The position numbers and the translations under genes were made by a program. Positions 51,862 through 61,836 of a stretch of DNA of 64,000 bases are shown one piece after another. The notes beneath the pieces were generated by a model, which was given only the letters and a program-made list of their open reading frames with translations, was not told the DNA's origin and made no database searches. The stretch lies in the NCBI GenBank assembly GCA_028715725.1, contig JAQURG010000011.1, positions 23,272 to 87,271 on the forward strand, read 5' to 3'. The stretch's first letter is position 1; every line of letters starts with the position of its first letter. This DNA is from Methylococcales bacterium. Lineage in GTDB: Bacteria > Pseudomonadota > Gammaproteobacteria > Methylococcales > Methylomonadaceae.

Positions 51862-52992
51862 TTATTCTGTCTTTTTTACACCACATATTTTTTCAGCCTG
51901 ACTAACCGCGTCAGGAGTAAGGTCCTGCAAAATCTCCATGAAGTTCATGGAGAGTAAGTTTTTTGCCCGCTGCAAAAGAAAAGGCACGGGGCTGGAAGGT
52001 TCGTAACGTTCAAAATATTTACAAATGACATCAATCGCGGCAATAACGTCTTCGCGATTTTGTACACCGGCACTTTTAACCGCCGCGGCACCTTTGTCCA
52101 TCAAGCCGGGCGGAAGAACAAGCTCATCCGATGCCGCAGCTTTGGAAGCATCCTGTTCAAGTGCTGAAGCTTCTTTTATTTTGATTTTTTCGGCCAATAG
52201 TTTCTGGATGCTTTTCAATAAAGCGATCAAACGGGAAACATCCGGCGCATTTTCAGAACCCGCCTTCTCAGAAGTAATTGACAGAATTTCTTCTGCTTGT
52301 TCCAGGGCATGATTTAGAGTTTTTTCCCGCGATTTCAACATTTCAAAATCGGTGTCCGTGAATGCTGCATTAACAGAAGCCAGCTCATCAGACGCCTTTT
52401 TTTTCGCTTCTTCCAAAGTGTCCGGAGAGTCTTTATCAAAATCCCTCTTTGAAAAGGCATCCTGAGTCAGGTGACTTAAGGCATCGACCTTGTTTTTCAA
52501 AGTCTCTATTTGATTCCAGGAATAATTGCCCAGCTTGGAGAGAGTCAGAGGAATATTGGCGAGAGGATCGAGAATTTTATCGTAGTTGTTAAGCGTGGAC
52601 AGCGTATTCATGCGAAGTACCGGATAGTCATCCTCAGGATCCTGTCGGGGGTAGACCTCATCCCAATATCTCTGCAAATAGTCCTTAATGAGTGTTAATC
52701 CAAAATCCAGTCCATTGTAACCGTCAGTATGGACGAGTGCGCAAGTCAAATGCATGGTGATCTGGATATCCCGACTACGTTCCAGTAGTGAAAAAGCCAG
52801 GTTACTGACTTTTTTCCAGTCCGGCTCTTTCCCCGGAATGATTGAATCTCCTATCTGCCGCTCAGGTGTTCCTTTAATCTCTTGCTCCAGATCAGCAAAA
52901 CCCGGATCAGCTTCCAGGTTTTCTCCGCATGGAGAGCCGGGAGCAATCTCTTTAAGGTAACGATCCAAAGCTAGGTCGGACAATGATTTCAC
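51862..52992 (-). CDS. tssA: TssA, ImpA N-terminal domain protein
   Basis: 376 residues. The ImpA_N domain is clear: YLKEIAPGSPCGENLEADPG, then IPGKEPDWKKVSNLAFSLLE RSRDIQITMHLTCALV. The C-terminal part has ENREDVIAAIDVICKYFERY-like sequence (residues about 315-335) and YEPSSPVPFLLQRAKNLLSM, as in TssA1 of Pseudomonas. TssA caps and organises the baseplate or the growing sheath. The start is uncertain: the frame opens with GTG at 52992 right next to AAAAAGG, while a TTG three codons on has better spacing. It is the first gene of the minus-strand operon. Confidence 0.9.
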   Translation of the reverse strand: MKSLSDLALDRYLKEIAPGSPCGENLEADPGFADLEQEIKGTPERQIGDSIIPGKEPDWKKVSNLAFSLLERSRDIQITMHLTCALVHTDGYNGLDFGLTLIKDYLQRYWDEVYPRQDPEDDYPVLRMNTLSTLNNYDKILDPLANIPLTLSKLGNYSWNQIETLKNKVDALSHLTQDAFSKRDFDKDSPDTLEEAKKKASDELASVNAAFTDTDFEMLKSREKTLNHALEQAEEILSITSEKAGSENAPDVSRLIALLKSIQKLLAEKIKIKEASALEQDASKAAASDELVLPPGLMDKGAAAVKSAGVQNREDVIAAIDVICKYFERYEPSSPVPFLLQRAKNLLSMNFMEILQDLTPDAVSQAEKICGVKKTE

Positions 52993-53402
52993 CTTTTTCT
53001 GTTAATTCCGCAAAATTCGATACTAACACAAATGCTCAGGTACTTTAAAGCGGTTTAATTAACTTTTATCGGCGTAAGTTTGAGCCAATGCCAGAGGCTT
53101 GGCATTTCATATTACCTATAAATGCAAGGCCTCGAGAGAACAAACGGGATCTGTTCAAGCAGTTTATCCGTTAGTGGTAAAATCTGGCTGGCGACCTGAA
53201 TCCTTTTCCCCGAAAAGGCTTGCTGAAACACTGTCTCACACTTCTTAAAAAACACGCAACAGCAAACTATAATTTGATTCCTTAACGTTGCTCACAAGAT
53301 CGGTATTGAGTTATAGTGATCCATAGCCGTGTAGCGTTTATCAAGGCCTAGTTTGTAGTCCATACTCTGGAACGAACATTTCATGAGACTGAACCTATCT
53401 AT
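52993..53402. promoter_or_regulatory. Divergent control region between the two T6SS operons
   Basis: About 410 bp with no gene, from which tssA-vgrG (minus) and tagH-pppA (plus) diverge. All T6SS promoters should lie here. For the plus side TTGCTC (53288-53293) and TATAGT (53312-53317), 18 bases apart, form a plausible sigma-70 promoter about 85 bases before tagH. I found no convincing sigma-54 element and no promoter for the minus side. Confidence 0.4.
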
Positions 53403-54824
53403 ATGAAACTTACTTTAAGCGTCCTATCTTTTGCAGGAGCCGATATTTACGGCTCCAAAAAGATAACACTTAACCGGGAAGGCGCTTCACTTGGGCGGAA
53501 AGAGGATAATGCCCTGGTTCTACCGGATCCCAAAAGATATGTATCAGGCCATCATGCTTTAATTGAATATCGCTCCCCGGATTATTTCATCAAAGACACC
53601 AGCGCCAACGGCGTCCTGATCAATGACTCCAAAACTCCGCTAGGCAGCGGCAACAGCATAAAGCTTAATGATGGAGACCGTTTCACCATTGGCGATTACA
53701 TCATCGAAGCAAGGCTTGAAGACGATTTTTTTAAGGCCGACTCTCAGTCAATTCCGCCCTTGTCCGATGCCCAATTCAATTTTCCCGACGATCCATTTGC
53801 CGACCTGCAACCGGATTCGATTCAGGGAATGATCGATAAAAACGACCTGGTTCCTTCCGACTCAAGAAATATTGAAAGCCGATCGAATGATCCCTTCGAT
53901 TTTCCGGATAATCCTGTCCCTGAGAAAATTGATTCCTTTCAGAGAGATTATAACCATATTTCACCTTATGAAGAGGCTTTCGCTGATTTTCCCAAGGTAA
54001 CAAAAGAGGTAACTGATACTAAACCTGCCCCAAGCATTCCTCCGGATCTTTTTTCAGAGGATTGGTATAAGGCAGTTGACCGCGATAAAAAAGACGAATC
54101 AAAACCTACAGCAATCACCCGGACAGCAACCGAGCCGGTGAAACCTGAGCCGCTCCAATTGGAACGTGAACAAGCAAAAAATGAAAAGCACGCTCCTGTC
54201 CCGGATGCAGTTGCAGAAGAATTAATACAAAATTTTCTCCGTGGTGCTCAGCTCGAACATAGTCAGCTTAGAGGATCAATCAATCCTGAAGCTTTCTTTA
54301 TTATAGGCACCATTTTGAGGGCGGCTATTCAGGGAACGATGGATGTTTTAATCGGCAGAGCAAAAATCAAAAATGAAATGCATCTGGATGTCACCACAAT
54401 CAGGTCCAGACAGAACAATCCGATCAAATTTTCAGTCAGCGCGGATGAGGCCCTCCTCAAATTATTAATGCATGAAAACTCCGGCTATATGCCGCCGAAA
54501 GAAGCTGTCGAAGAAGCTTTTGATGACATAAGAGCGCATCAATACTCGGTCATAGCCGGTATGCAAACGGCCTTGTTGACAGTGCTTAAACGGTTTGACC
54601 CGCAAAAACTGGAAGAACGCTTACAAAGACTGAGCCCTATCAGCGCCAGTATTCCGATTCATAAACAGGCCAAATTATGGAACCTGTTTGAACAACTTTA
54701 TGAAGAAATTCAACAAGAGGCTGAAGATAATTTTTACCATCTGTTCGGGCAGGCATTTGCAGAAACGTATGAGCGGCAGATACACAAGTTAAAATCTTCG
54801 AAAAAAGATATTAACTTCAAATAA
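53403..54824 (+). CDS. tagH: T6SS FHA-domain protein TagH (Fha)
   Basis: 473 residues. The N-terminal FHA domain (about 1-100) has LGRKEDNALVLPD, VSGHHALIEY and TSANGVLIND. An acidic, Pro-rich linker (about 110-275) precedes the TagH C-terminal domain (about 275-473: LIQNFLRGAQLEHSQLRGSI, NPIKFSVSADEALLKLL, LFGQAFAETYERQI). In HSI-I the kinase PpkA phosphorylates Fha1 and this triggers assembly; PppA reverses it. First gene of the plus-strand operon, with a weak ribosome site. Confidence 0.92.
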   Translation: MKLTLSVLSFAGADIYGSKKITLNREGASLGRKEDNALVLPDPKRYVSGHHALIEYRSPDYFIKDTSANGVLINDSKTPLGSGNSIKLNDGDRFTIGDYIIEARLEDDFFKADSQSIPPLSDAQFNFPDDPFADLQPDSIQGMIDKNDLVPSDSRNIESRSNDPFDFPDNPVPEKIDSFQRDYNHISPYEEAFADFPKVTKEVTDTKPAPSIPPDLFSEDWYKAVDRDKKDESKPTAITRTATEPVKPEPLQLEREQAKNEKHAPVPDAVAEELIQNFLRGAQLEHSQLRGSINPEAFFIIGTILRAAIQGTMDVLIGRAKIKNEMHLDVTTIRSRQNNPIKFSVSADEALLKLLMHENSGYMPPKEAVEEAFDDIRAHQYSVIAGMQTALLTVLKRFDPQKLEERLQRLSPISASIPIHKQAKLWNLFEQLYEEIQQEAEDNFYHLFGQAFAETYERQIHKLKSSKKDINFK

Positions 54825-54847
54825 ATCTTATATAAGAGGCTTAAGCT

Positions 54848-55345
54848 ATGAGAGCAACAACAGCCATTATTTTCATCCTTATACCGGTCTTGTCCGGCTG
54901 TAGCTCAAATCCCGAAAAGCCGCCGCCCGAAAAGCCGGTTGCAGAAGCGGCTCCAGCCCATCCTGCGAATGTTCAATTAAATCTGATGGCTTCCGATCAG
55001 ATTAATCCAGACCTGAACGGCCGCCCGTCACCGGTTGTCATTCGGATTTACGAACTTAAAAGCCTGGGCAAATTCGAGGCGGCGGATTTTTATAAACTAT
55101 CTGAAAATTACGAATCTTATCTGGGTTCTGAATTAGTAGGTTCTGAGCAATATTATTTGAAACCGGGCGACGTCAATGTCATCAAGCAGCCTCTGTCAGC
55201 CGACACGCGGTATGTAGCCGTATCAGCCGCCTTTCGCGATATCAACAAGGCGGTATGGAAAGACAAACTTGAGCTGACCGATGAAAAAATTACTGATCTA
55301 TTGGTTTTTATAGAAAAGTTGAAAACAAGCATCTGGAAAAAATAA
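54848..55345 (+). CDS. tssJ: Outer-membrane lipoprotein TssJ
   Basis: 165 residues with AGAGG before the ATG. A lipoprotein signal ends in LSGC (Cys18) after IIFILIPV, followed by a Pro-rich stretch. The TssJ fold has VQLNLMASDQINPDLNGRPS, PVVIRIYELKSLGKFEAADF and YLKPGD. It anchors TssM to the outer membrane. It lies 23 bases after tagH. Confidence 0.93.
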   Translation: MRATTAIIFILIPVLSGCSSNPEKPPPEKPVAEAAPAHPANVQLNLMASDQINPDLNGRPSPVVIRIYELKSLGKFEAADFYKLSENYESYLGSELVGSEQYYLKPGDVNVIKQPLSADTRYVAVSAAFRDINKAVWKDKLELTDEKITDLLVFIEKLKTSIWKK

Positions 55346-55373
55346 CCCTGCAGATTGGCTGGAAAGAAATCAT

Positions 55374-56711
55374 ATGTCACAGAATAACAAAGTGATCTGG
55401 ACAGAAGGCATGTTCCTTCGGCCCCAACATTTTCAACAACAAGACCGTAATTTCCAGAGTTGGATCGAAACCCGTTGCGGCGCGCTGCAAAGTTATGGCT
55501 GGGGCTTAACGCTATTTGAACTGGATCAGCAAATACTGACCCTGGGAAAGATCGCATTAACATCCTTTCAAGGGGTCTTTCCCGATGGAACGCCTTTCAG
55601 CACGCTCGACCAGGATTTTATGTTAGCTCCGCTGGAGATTCCGCCTGATACAAAAAATGAAATCATTTATTTGTCGCTGCCGGTCCGCCGTACCGCCGGC
55701 AAAGAACTAGCCTGGGAAAATAATGTCGATGAGCTAAGCAGGTACCGGCTTAAGGAAATAGACGTTAAGGATACGCATACCCAGTTTGACCAGGACAGTG
55801 CAACCCTGCAAAGCGGCGAGCTTTGGACCCGTTTACGGTTATCGAGTCAAAATCGGGATGCCTTCGTGTCGATCCCCCTCGCTAGAATTATCGAAGTCAG
55901 GACAGATAAGCAAATCATCCTAGATAAATCCTTTATACCCACCTGCTTAAACGCCGGCGCATCCAATCAACTTATCAGTTATGTTAGAGAAATCGAAGGC
56001 ATGCTGCATCATCGGGGAAATGCGATTGCGCAGCGCCTGGGTTCTCCGGGAGCGGGCGGAGCGGCTGAAATCGTGGATTTTTTATACCTGCAGATCATCA
56101 ATCGCTACGAGCCGCTTTTCAGTCATTTCAATTCGCTAACGCAGTTGCATCCTGAACGGCTTTTCAGCAATCTGATTCTAATGCTGGGTGAATTATCAAC
56201 GATCACCCAGACGAATCACAGGCCCGTTCGATTACCTGTTTATGTGCACGAAAACCTGGCTCAAAGTTTTGAGCCGGTAATGGCCCTGCTCAGGAGCGCC
56301 TTAAGCTGGGAACCTTCTTACCGGGCGATTCCTATTCCGCTTGAAGAACATCCCCACCAGATAAGAACAGCCATCATAGCCGACCGTCAATTATTGAATA
56401 CGGCTGATTTTATTCTTGCGGCCAATGCCGATATCCCGACGGAAAAGTTACGGAGCAACTTTCCCCGCCAGACCACGATAGCAACGGTTGAAAAGCTTCG
56501 CGATCTGGTGATGTCGCAGGTTCCGGGCATTAAATTAAATGCCCTGGCCGTAGCCCCCAGACAAATCCCCTTCCATAAAGGGATGACCTATTTTGAACTA
56601 GACAGAAACCACAGCCTCTGGAAAGAACTTGAAAAAAGCGGAACAATTGCGATGCATTTTTCAGGCGATTATCCTGGACTTGAACTCGAGTTTTGGGCAA
56701 TAAGAGGATAA
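55374..56711 (+). CDS. tssK: Baseplate-membrane adaptor TssK
   Basis: 445 residues, GGAAAG before the ATG. Typical are VIWTEGMFLRPQHFQQQDRN at the start, LPVRRT, RLGSPGAGGAAEIVDFLYLQ, IINRYEPLF and PFHKGMTYFELDR near the end. TssK trimers connect the baseplate to TssL and TssM. The gene is 28 bases after tssJ. Confidence 0.95.
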   Translation: MSQNNKVIWTEGMFLRPQHFQQQDRNFQSWIETRCGALQSYGWGLTLFELDQQILTLGKIALTSFQGVFPDGTPFSTLDQDFMLAPLEIPPDTKNEIIYLSLPVRRTAGKELAWENNVDELSRYRLKEIDVKDTHTQFDQDSATLQSGELWTRLRLSSQNRDAFVSIPLARIIEVRTDKQIILDKSFIPTCLNAGASNQLISYVREIEGMLHHRGNAIAQRLGSPGAGGAAEIVDFLYLQIINRYEPLFSHFNSLTQLHPERLFSNLILMLGELSTITQTNHRPVRLPVYVHENLAQSFEPVMALLRSALSWEPSYRAIPIPLEEHPHQIRTAIIADRQLLNTADFILAANADIPTEKLRSNFPRQTTIATVEKLRDLVMSQVPGIKLNALAVAPRQIPFHKGMTYFELDRNHSLWKELEKSGTIAMHFSGDYPGLELEFWAIRG

Positions 56712-56717
56712 AAAACC

Positions 56718-58016
56718 ATGGCCTCAGATGACCCCTTCTTTTCACCGCTGCAATCTGACGACAGAACCATTCTCCGCCCGATACCCGGAGGAAAACGTTC
56801 CGATCTCCGCTACTCCTCTCCTCCTCCCGAACCGGAAAGCGGCCCGTCGTCTTTGCCCAGACTGGGCCGTTTAAATCCTCTCGAAAAGGCTGCCTCCGGG
56901 CTACTGGCATTGCTGACGCGATTAAACATTTCCAAAAACCAGTCTGACCCGGCCGGTTTAAAAAATAAAATCATCAAGGAAATTCAGCAGTTCCAGCTTA
57001 ATGCGCAAGCGGGTGATGTAGAACCTGAGACCATATCGAGCGCCCGTTATGTGCTGTGCACCGTCCTGGATGAAGCCGTATTGAGCACGCCCTGGGGCAA
57101 CAACAGCGGATGGTCGCAACAAAGCCTGTTGAGCCTGTTTCATAAAGAGGTTTCAGGAGGAGAGCGCTTTTTCGATTTGCTTAAATCGTTAGCCCAAAAT
57201 CCGGTGAAAAATCGAAATTTACTGGAATTGATGTATTTATGCCTGGCTTTAGGCTTCGAAGGGCGTTACCGCATTATCGAAAACGGCAAAGACAAGCTCG
57301 CCAGCATCCGGGAATGGCTTTACCGTATTCTGCAAAAAGAAAGAGGCATTGCCGACAGCGCTTTGTCGCCTCATTGGGAAGGCGTCGCCGATCGCCGCAA
57401 TCCATTGATGAGGCTGATACCTTTCTGGACTTTCGGAGCGCTTGCCGCAGCGCTGCTGGCGATAATTTACAGTCTGTTTTTGTATCAATTGAACAGTCAG
57501 TCGGACCCTGTATTCAAGGAACTCTATGCGATCAATCCACCCGTTAAAGCGGAGCCTCCGGAACCGCCGCCTTTTGAACCCCAACAACTGACCTTATCCA
57601 AACTGCTTGCCCATGAAATCGGTCTTAAGCAATTGAACGTGGCAGAACTGGCGCAGCGCAGCACCGTTACTCTTCAAAGCGACAATTTATTTGCTTCAGG
57701 AAGCGGTTCCGTCAATCCATCCATCATTCCGCTGTTATACCGGATTGCGGATTCTCTGAATCAATTGCCCGGTCAAGTATCGGTTATCGGCCACTCGGAC
57801 AACAAACCCATCTTCAGCGCCCGCTATCCGTCCAATTGGCATTTATCCGAAGCCAGGGCCAAAGCGGTAGCCGAAGTGCTCAAGCAAAACCTGAACGCTC
57901 CGGAGAGAATCATCATAGAAGGAAAATCAGACCTCGAACCCATTGCCTCGAATGCGACTCCTGAAGGAAGAGCCAAAAACCGCCGCGTAGAAATTGTGTT
58001 ACTGAAAGGGCAATAG
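56718..58016 (+). CDS. tssL: TssL (DotU family) with C-terminal OmpA domain
   Basis: 432 residues, GAGGA before the ATG. The cytoplasmic DotU domain (about 50-215) has SARYVLCTVLDEAVLSTPWG, LLSLFHKEVSGGERFFDLL and LMYLCLALGFEGRYRI. A membrane helix (about 235-255) is followed by an OmpA-type peptidoglycan-binding domain (about 310-432: LFASGSGSVNPS, VIGHSDNKPI, LSEARAKAVAEVL, NRRVEIVLL). This is the evolved TssL form that needs no separate TagL anchor. It lies six bases after tssK. Confidence 0.95.
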   Translation: MASDDPFFSPLQSDDRTILRPIPGGKRSDLRYSSPPPEPESGPSSLPRLGRLNPLEKAASGLLALLTRLNISKNQSDPAGLKNKIIKEIQQFQLNAQAGDVEPETISSARYVLCTVLDEAVLSTPWGNNSGWSQQSLLSLFHKEVSGGERFFDLLKSLAQNPVKNRNLLELMYLCLALGFEGRYRIIENGKDKLASIREWLYRILQKERGIADSALSPHWEGVADRRNPLMRLIPFWTFGALAAALLAIIYSLFLYQLNSQSDPVFKELYAINPPVKAEPPEPPPFEPQQLTLSKLLAHEIGLKQLNVAELAQRSTVTLQSDNLFASGSGSVNPSIIPLLYRIADSLNQLPGQVSVIGHSDNKPIFSARYPSNWHLSEARAKAVAEVLKQNLNAPERIIIEGKSDLEPIASNATPEGRAKNRRVEIVLLKGQ

Positions 58017-58054
58017 ATCAATTCCTGTGCATGAGTCATCATTTTCTACTTGAT

Positions 58055-58264
58055 TATATGAATTAAGAGCTAAATTTGAGAATATGAAGTCAAAGAGTTA
58101 TGTTAATCGGATTTCCCCTCGCCCAACCCCATGTCTCCGGGCCGTCCTGTCCGGAATCCTATGGGCGCTCTCCGCGCGGCCAAATCCGCTCCTGGCGGAT
58201 TTGTCCCTTCGGAGAGGGCTTATTTACTGCACCTTGGATTTTTTAGCTCTTAATTCGCATTTGA
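58055..58264. mobile_element. MITE-like element 2, about 210 bp
   Basis: Same ends as the element at 41871-42008: GAATTAAGAGCTAAA on the left (to 58074) and TTTAGCTCTTAATTC (58242-58256) on the right. The shared middle (GATTTCCCCTC, GGAGAGGGCTTATTT) is split by about 70 extra GC-rich bases with their own stem-forming sequence. It occupies nearly the whole gap between tssL and tssM, so transcription of tssM must cross it or start in it. Confidence 0.75.
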
Positions 58265-58284
58265 TATAGACACCGGACTTAACG

Positions 58285-61200
58285 ATGAAGAAACTTTTTA
58301 ATTTTATTAAACAGCGTTGGTTCGTATCCTTGCTTGGCGTCATTTTTCTGGGATTATTAATATGGTTTATGGGGCCGCTGTTCGCATTCGGCGGCTACGA
58401 ACCGTTAGAGTCTGAAAATCACCGTTTGGTCCTGATTGCCGTCATTGCCCTGTTTTGGCTAGTCGTTCGTATCTGGAATTATTTCAATACGCGGATTCAA
58501 AACAACAAAGTCCTGGCGGCCATGGCCGAGAGCCCGCAAATAACATTAAGCCCGGATGAACAGGCCTCACAGGATGAACTACAAAAATTGCAGGAAGGTT
58601 TCCAGGAAGCTCTTGAAATACTGAAGAAAGCACGCTTGGGCGGCCGTGCCGGACGGCAATTTTTATATCAATTGCCCTGGTATATTTTGATCGGCCCGCC
58701 CGGTTCCGGTAAATCGACGCTTTTAAAAACGTCCGACCTTAAATTTCCGTTATCGAATCACGGCAAAGACTCCATTCGAGGCGTAGGGGGCACGCGCAAT
58801 TGCGACTGGTGGTTTACCGATGAAGCTGTGCTTCTGGATACGGCCGGACGCTTCGCCACCCAGGATAGCCATGAAAAAGTCGACCAGGCTTCGTGGCTGG
58901 GATTCCTTGATCTTCTTAAAAAATACCGTCCCAGAAGGCCCATCAACGGCGTTATTATTACGATGAGCATTGAAGATCTGCTGAGTCAGAATCAAGCGGA
59001 ACAGCAAGAGACCGCTATTAAAATCCGCAAACGGATTCAGGAGTTGATGGAAAGATTCAATATGCGTTTTCCCATTTATTTGCTGTTTACCAAATGCGAT
59101 TTGCTGGCCGGATTCATGGAGTACTTTGATGAGCTTGACCGGGATAAACGCTCTCAAGTTTGGGGCATGACGTTCAAACTGAATGAAGACGCCAACGCAA
59201 TTACTGTAAACCAGTTTTCCGCCGAGTTTGAACTACTTTCACAACGCCTGCAAAATCAATTGATTGACAAACTAGAGCACGAACGCGGAAGTGAACGGCG
59301 CAATTTCATTTATACCTTTCCACAGCAATTTAATTCCCTTAAAGACCTGATCGCCCCTTTCCTTGAGGAGATATTCCAATCGACCCGCCTAACGCATACG
59401 CCCATGTTACGCGGGGTTTACTTCACCAGCGCCACGCAGGAAGGCTCACCAATCGATAGAATTATGGGTTCCTTGGCAAGCAGTTTCGGGCTCGACCGCC
59501 AGAGTATTGCCAGTGCGCGCAATCAGGGGAAAAGCTTTTTCATCAACCGTTTATTATCCGACGTTATTTTTGCCGAATCCGGACTGGCTGGCGCCAATCT
59601 CAAACTGGAAAACAAACGCGCCTGGCTGCAACGCGGAGCATTCCTGGCCTCGATCGCTTTTGCCCTGTTGATATCTCTGCTATGGCTTACGAGCTTTATC
59701 AGAAATAAAGCCTATATTCAGGAAGTCTCCGAACAAACCCAAGTCCTGAAACAAGGCGTCAGCCAAATCAATCCTGAACAGACCGATCCTTTACCACTGT
59801 TGCCCTTGCTGAATGCGGCAAGAAACTTGCCCGGCGGGTACGCCGACCAGAAAAACGGTACACCGTTGACGCTTACTTTCGGTTTGTATCAGGGTGATAA
59901 ACTGGGATCAGCCGCTGATGAACTCTACCGGAAATTGCTGAAGCAGGTTTTCCTGTCCCGCCTGATGTTTCGTATCGAAGAATATCTCCAGGATCAGGCA
60001 AATAGTAGCGATCATCTTATAGAAGCGCTTAAAGTCTATTTGATGTTAAACGACAAGGAACACTACGACCCGAATACGATCAGAGACTGGTTTATCAACG
60101 AATGGAGAAACACACTGCCGCTCGATGTGGGCAACGTACAACGGCAAGCCCTTTTTGACCATCTCAATGCACTGCTGGAAACGCGTCCGGCGCCCCTGCC
60201 CAGGCCGTTAGACCGGAATCTGATACATCAAACTCGGGCCATACTGGAAAACGCCCCTATTGCAGATAGAGTTTATGCGCAATTGAAATCAGAACCCGGT
60301 GATGCCAATATTCCGGGTTTTCAGGTCAGTGAAAAATCAGGGCGTGATGTGCCGTTCGTTCTGGCCTTTAAAAGTGGCGAGCCGTTGACGAAAGGAGTTC
60401 CGGCCCTTTTTACCTGCGCCGGATACCAGAATATTTTCCTGAAAAATTTTGAAAGGATTATCGATCAACAAGCCGTTGACAACTGGGTGCTGGGTACAGA
60501 AAAAAAAGCGGTGCTGACTGATGCGGAACTTAAAGAACTGCGCGAAACCGTCCTGAAAAAGTATCTTGAGGACTATAAGCAGCATTGGGATGATTTGTTA
60601 TCCGACATTGAAATTAAACCGTTCTCAAATCAGGCGCAACTGTTCGAAATTCTTAATATTGCTTCCGGGGAACACTCACCCTTACGCCTTTTGCTACAGG
60701 CCATAGACAAGGAAACCAGCTTCGCCTGCCTGACCGAAAAAGATAAATCCCTGCTGGATAAAGCCGGTAAAACATTAAATACCGTACAGTCCAGACTCGA
60801 AAATCTGATGAGCTCAACAACGGGAACCCAGGCCTCAGCACCTCAAGTCACCATCAATCTGGTGACCGAACATTTTAAAGAGCTGCATGAACTGGTGCAG
60901 GCCAAAGACGGAGCGCCTCCAAGACTGGATAGTTCTCTTGCCACTTTAAATGAGCTGGGTGTTCATCTGAATTCCTTAATGAACGCGCCTGAAGCGATGC
61001 TTCCGGATCAGCAAAAGCAGGTCATTCAGGTCATCGAAAAGATCAAGCTGGATGGGAAACGCAATCCCTTTCCGGTCAATAAAATGCTGGATAACCTGGC
61101 GGCGAGCGGCAAAAATCTAATCACCGGAGGCGGCATTAAATTCCTGAACGACAAGTGGAAATCCTCGGTTTTGCCCTTTTGCCAAAAAGCCATACAAGGA

Positions 61201-61836
61201 CTTTATCCCATTTTTTCAAGCACAAGAGAAATCACTTTCGACGACTTCACTGCTTTTTTTGCTCCGAACGGCCTGATGGACGACTTTTTCAACAAATATC
61301 TTGCCGAATCGGTTGATAGAACCGGGCCGGTGTGGCATTGGAACGATAAAGGCGGCGCCAGCCCAAGCATATCCTCCGCCTCGCTGCGCCAGTTTCAATT
61401 GGCCGATTCCATAAAAAATACTTACTTTCGTATGGGCAAGCAATCGCCTACGGTTAGTTTCAAATTAAAACCCATTTCCATGAGTCCGGATATCAATGAA
61501 TTTATCATGGATATTGATGGGCAAGCGCTCACTTACGCTCATGGTCCGCAGCGCCCTGTCTCTATGAAATGGCCGGGCCCTAAAGATTCTGGACAGGTCA
61601 CCATCCAGTTGCTGCCCCCTTTACAAGGCAATTCAGGCATCTCGAAAGAAGGGCCGTGGGCGTTATTCAGGCTTTTCGACGAAGCCAATATTTCGAGAAC
61701 CTCCAACCCCACAACATTCATCATTACTTTTAATATTCAGGGACGCGAGGCAAAATTCGAGCTCAGCGCAAGCAGCGCCATTAACCCCTTCCAATTATCA
61801 GACCTGCACTCTTTCAGATGTCTACCGAATCTATAA
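58285..61836 (+). CDS. tssM: TssM (IcmF) inner-membrane ATPase-like protein
   Basis: 1,183 residues. Two N-terminal helices (WFVSLLGVIFLGLLIWFMGP and LVLIAVIALFWLVVRIWNYF) and a third at about 450-470 enclose a cytoplasmic NTPase domain with Walker A GPPGSGKSTLLKTS. The periplasmic part holds the IcmF-related and DUF1215-type regions, ending in the TssJ-binding C-terminus (ITFNIQGREAKFELSASSAI). With TssJ and TssL it forms the membrane complex. The ribosome site is weak and lies just after the MITE. Its end overlaps tagF by 19 bases. Confidence 0.95.
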   Translation: MKKLFNFIKQRWFVSLLGVIFLGLLIWFMGPLFAFGGYEPLESENHRLVLIAVIALFWLVVRIWNYFNTRIQNNKVLAAMAESPQITLSPDEQASQDELQKLQEGFQEALEILKKARLGGRAGRQFLYQLPWYILIGPPGSGKSTLLKTSDLKFPLSNHGKDSIRGVGGTRNCDWWFTDEAVLLDTAGRFATQDSHEKVDQASWLGFLDLLKKYRPRRPINGVIITMSIEDLLSQNQAEQQETAIKIRKRIQELMERFNMRFPIYLLFTKCDLLAGFMEYFDELDRDKRSQVWGMTFKLNEDANAITVNQFSAEFELLSQRLQNQLIDKLEHERGSERRNFIYTFPQQFNSLKDLIAPFLEEIFQSTRLTHTPMLRGVYFTSATQEGSPIDRIMGSLASSFGLDRQSIASARNQGKSFFINRLLSDVIFAESGLAGANLKLENKRAWLQRGAFLASIAFALLISLLWLTSFIRNKAYIQEVSEQTQVLKQGVSQINPEQTDPLPLLPLLNAARNLPGGYADQKNGTPLTLTFGLYQGDKLGSAADELYRKLLKQVFLSRLMFRIEEYLQDQANSSDHLIEALKVYLMLNDKEHYDPNTIRDWFINEWRNTLPLDVGNVQRQALFDHLNALLETRPAPLPRPLDRNLIHQTRAILENAPIADRVYAQLKSEPGDANIPGFQVSEKSGRDVPFVLAFKSGEPLTKGVPALFTCAGYQNIFLKNFERIIDQQAVDNWVLGTEKKAVLTDAELKELRETVLKKYLEDYKQHWDDLLSDIEIKPFSNQAQLFEILNIASGEHSPLRLLLQAIDKETSFACLTEKDKSLLDKAGKTLNTVQSRLENLMSSTTGTQASAPQVTINLVTEHFKELHELVQAKDGAPPRLDSSLATLNELGVHLNSLMNAPEAMLPDQQKQVIQVIEKIKLDGKRNPFPVNKMLDNLAASGKNLITGGGIKFLNDKWKSSVLPFCQKAIQGLYPIFSSTREITFDDFTAFFAPNGLMDDFFNKYLAESVDRTGPVWHWNDKGGASPSISSASLRQFQLADSIKNTYFRMGKQSPTVSFKLKPISMSPDINEFIMDIDGQALTYAHGPQRPVSMKWPGPKDSGQVTIQLLPPLQGNSGISKEGPWALFRLFDEANISRTSNPTTFIITFNIQGREAKFELSASSAINPFQLSDLHSFRCLPNL

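Noticed and set aside
52993..53402. Sigma-54 promoter for the T6SS operons
   Set aside because: TTGGCATTTCATATTACCT at about 53098 looks partly like a -24/-12 site, but the GC of the -12 element is missing.
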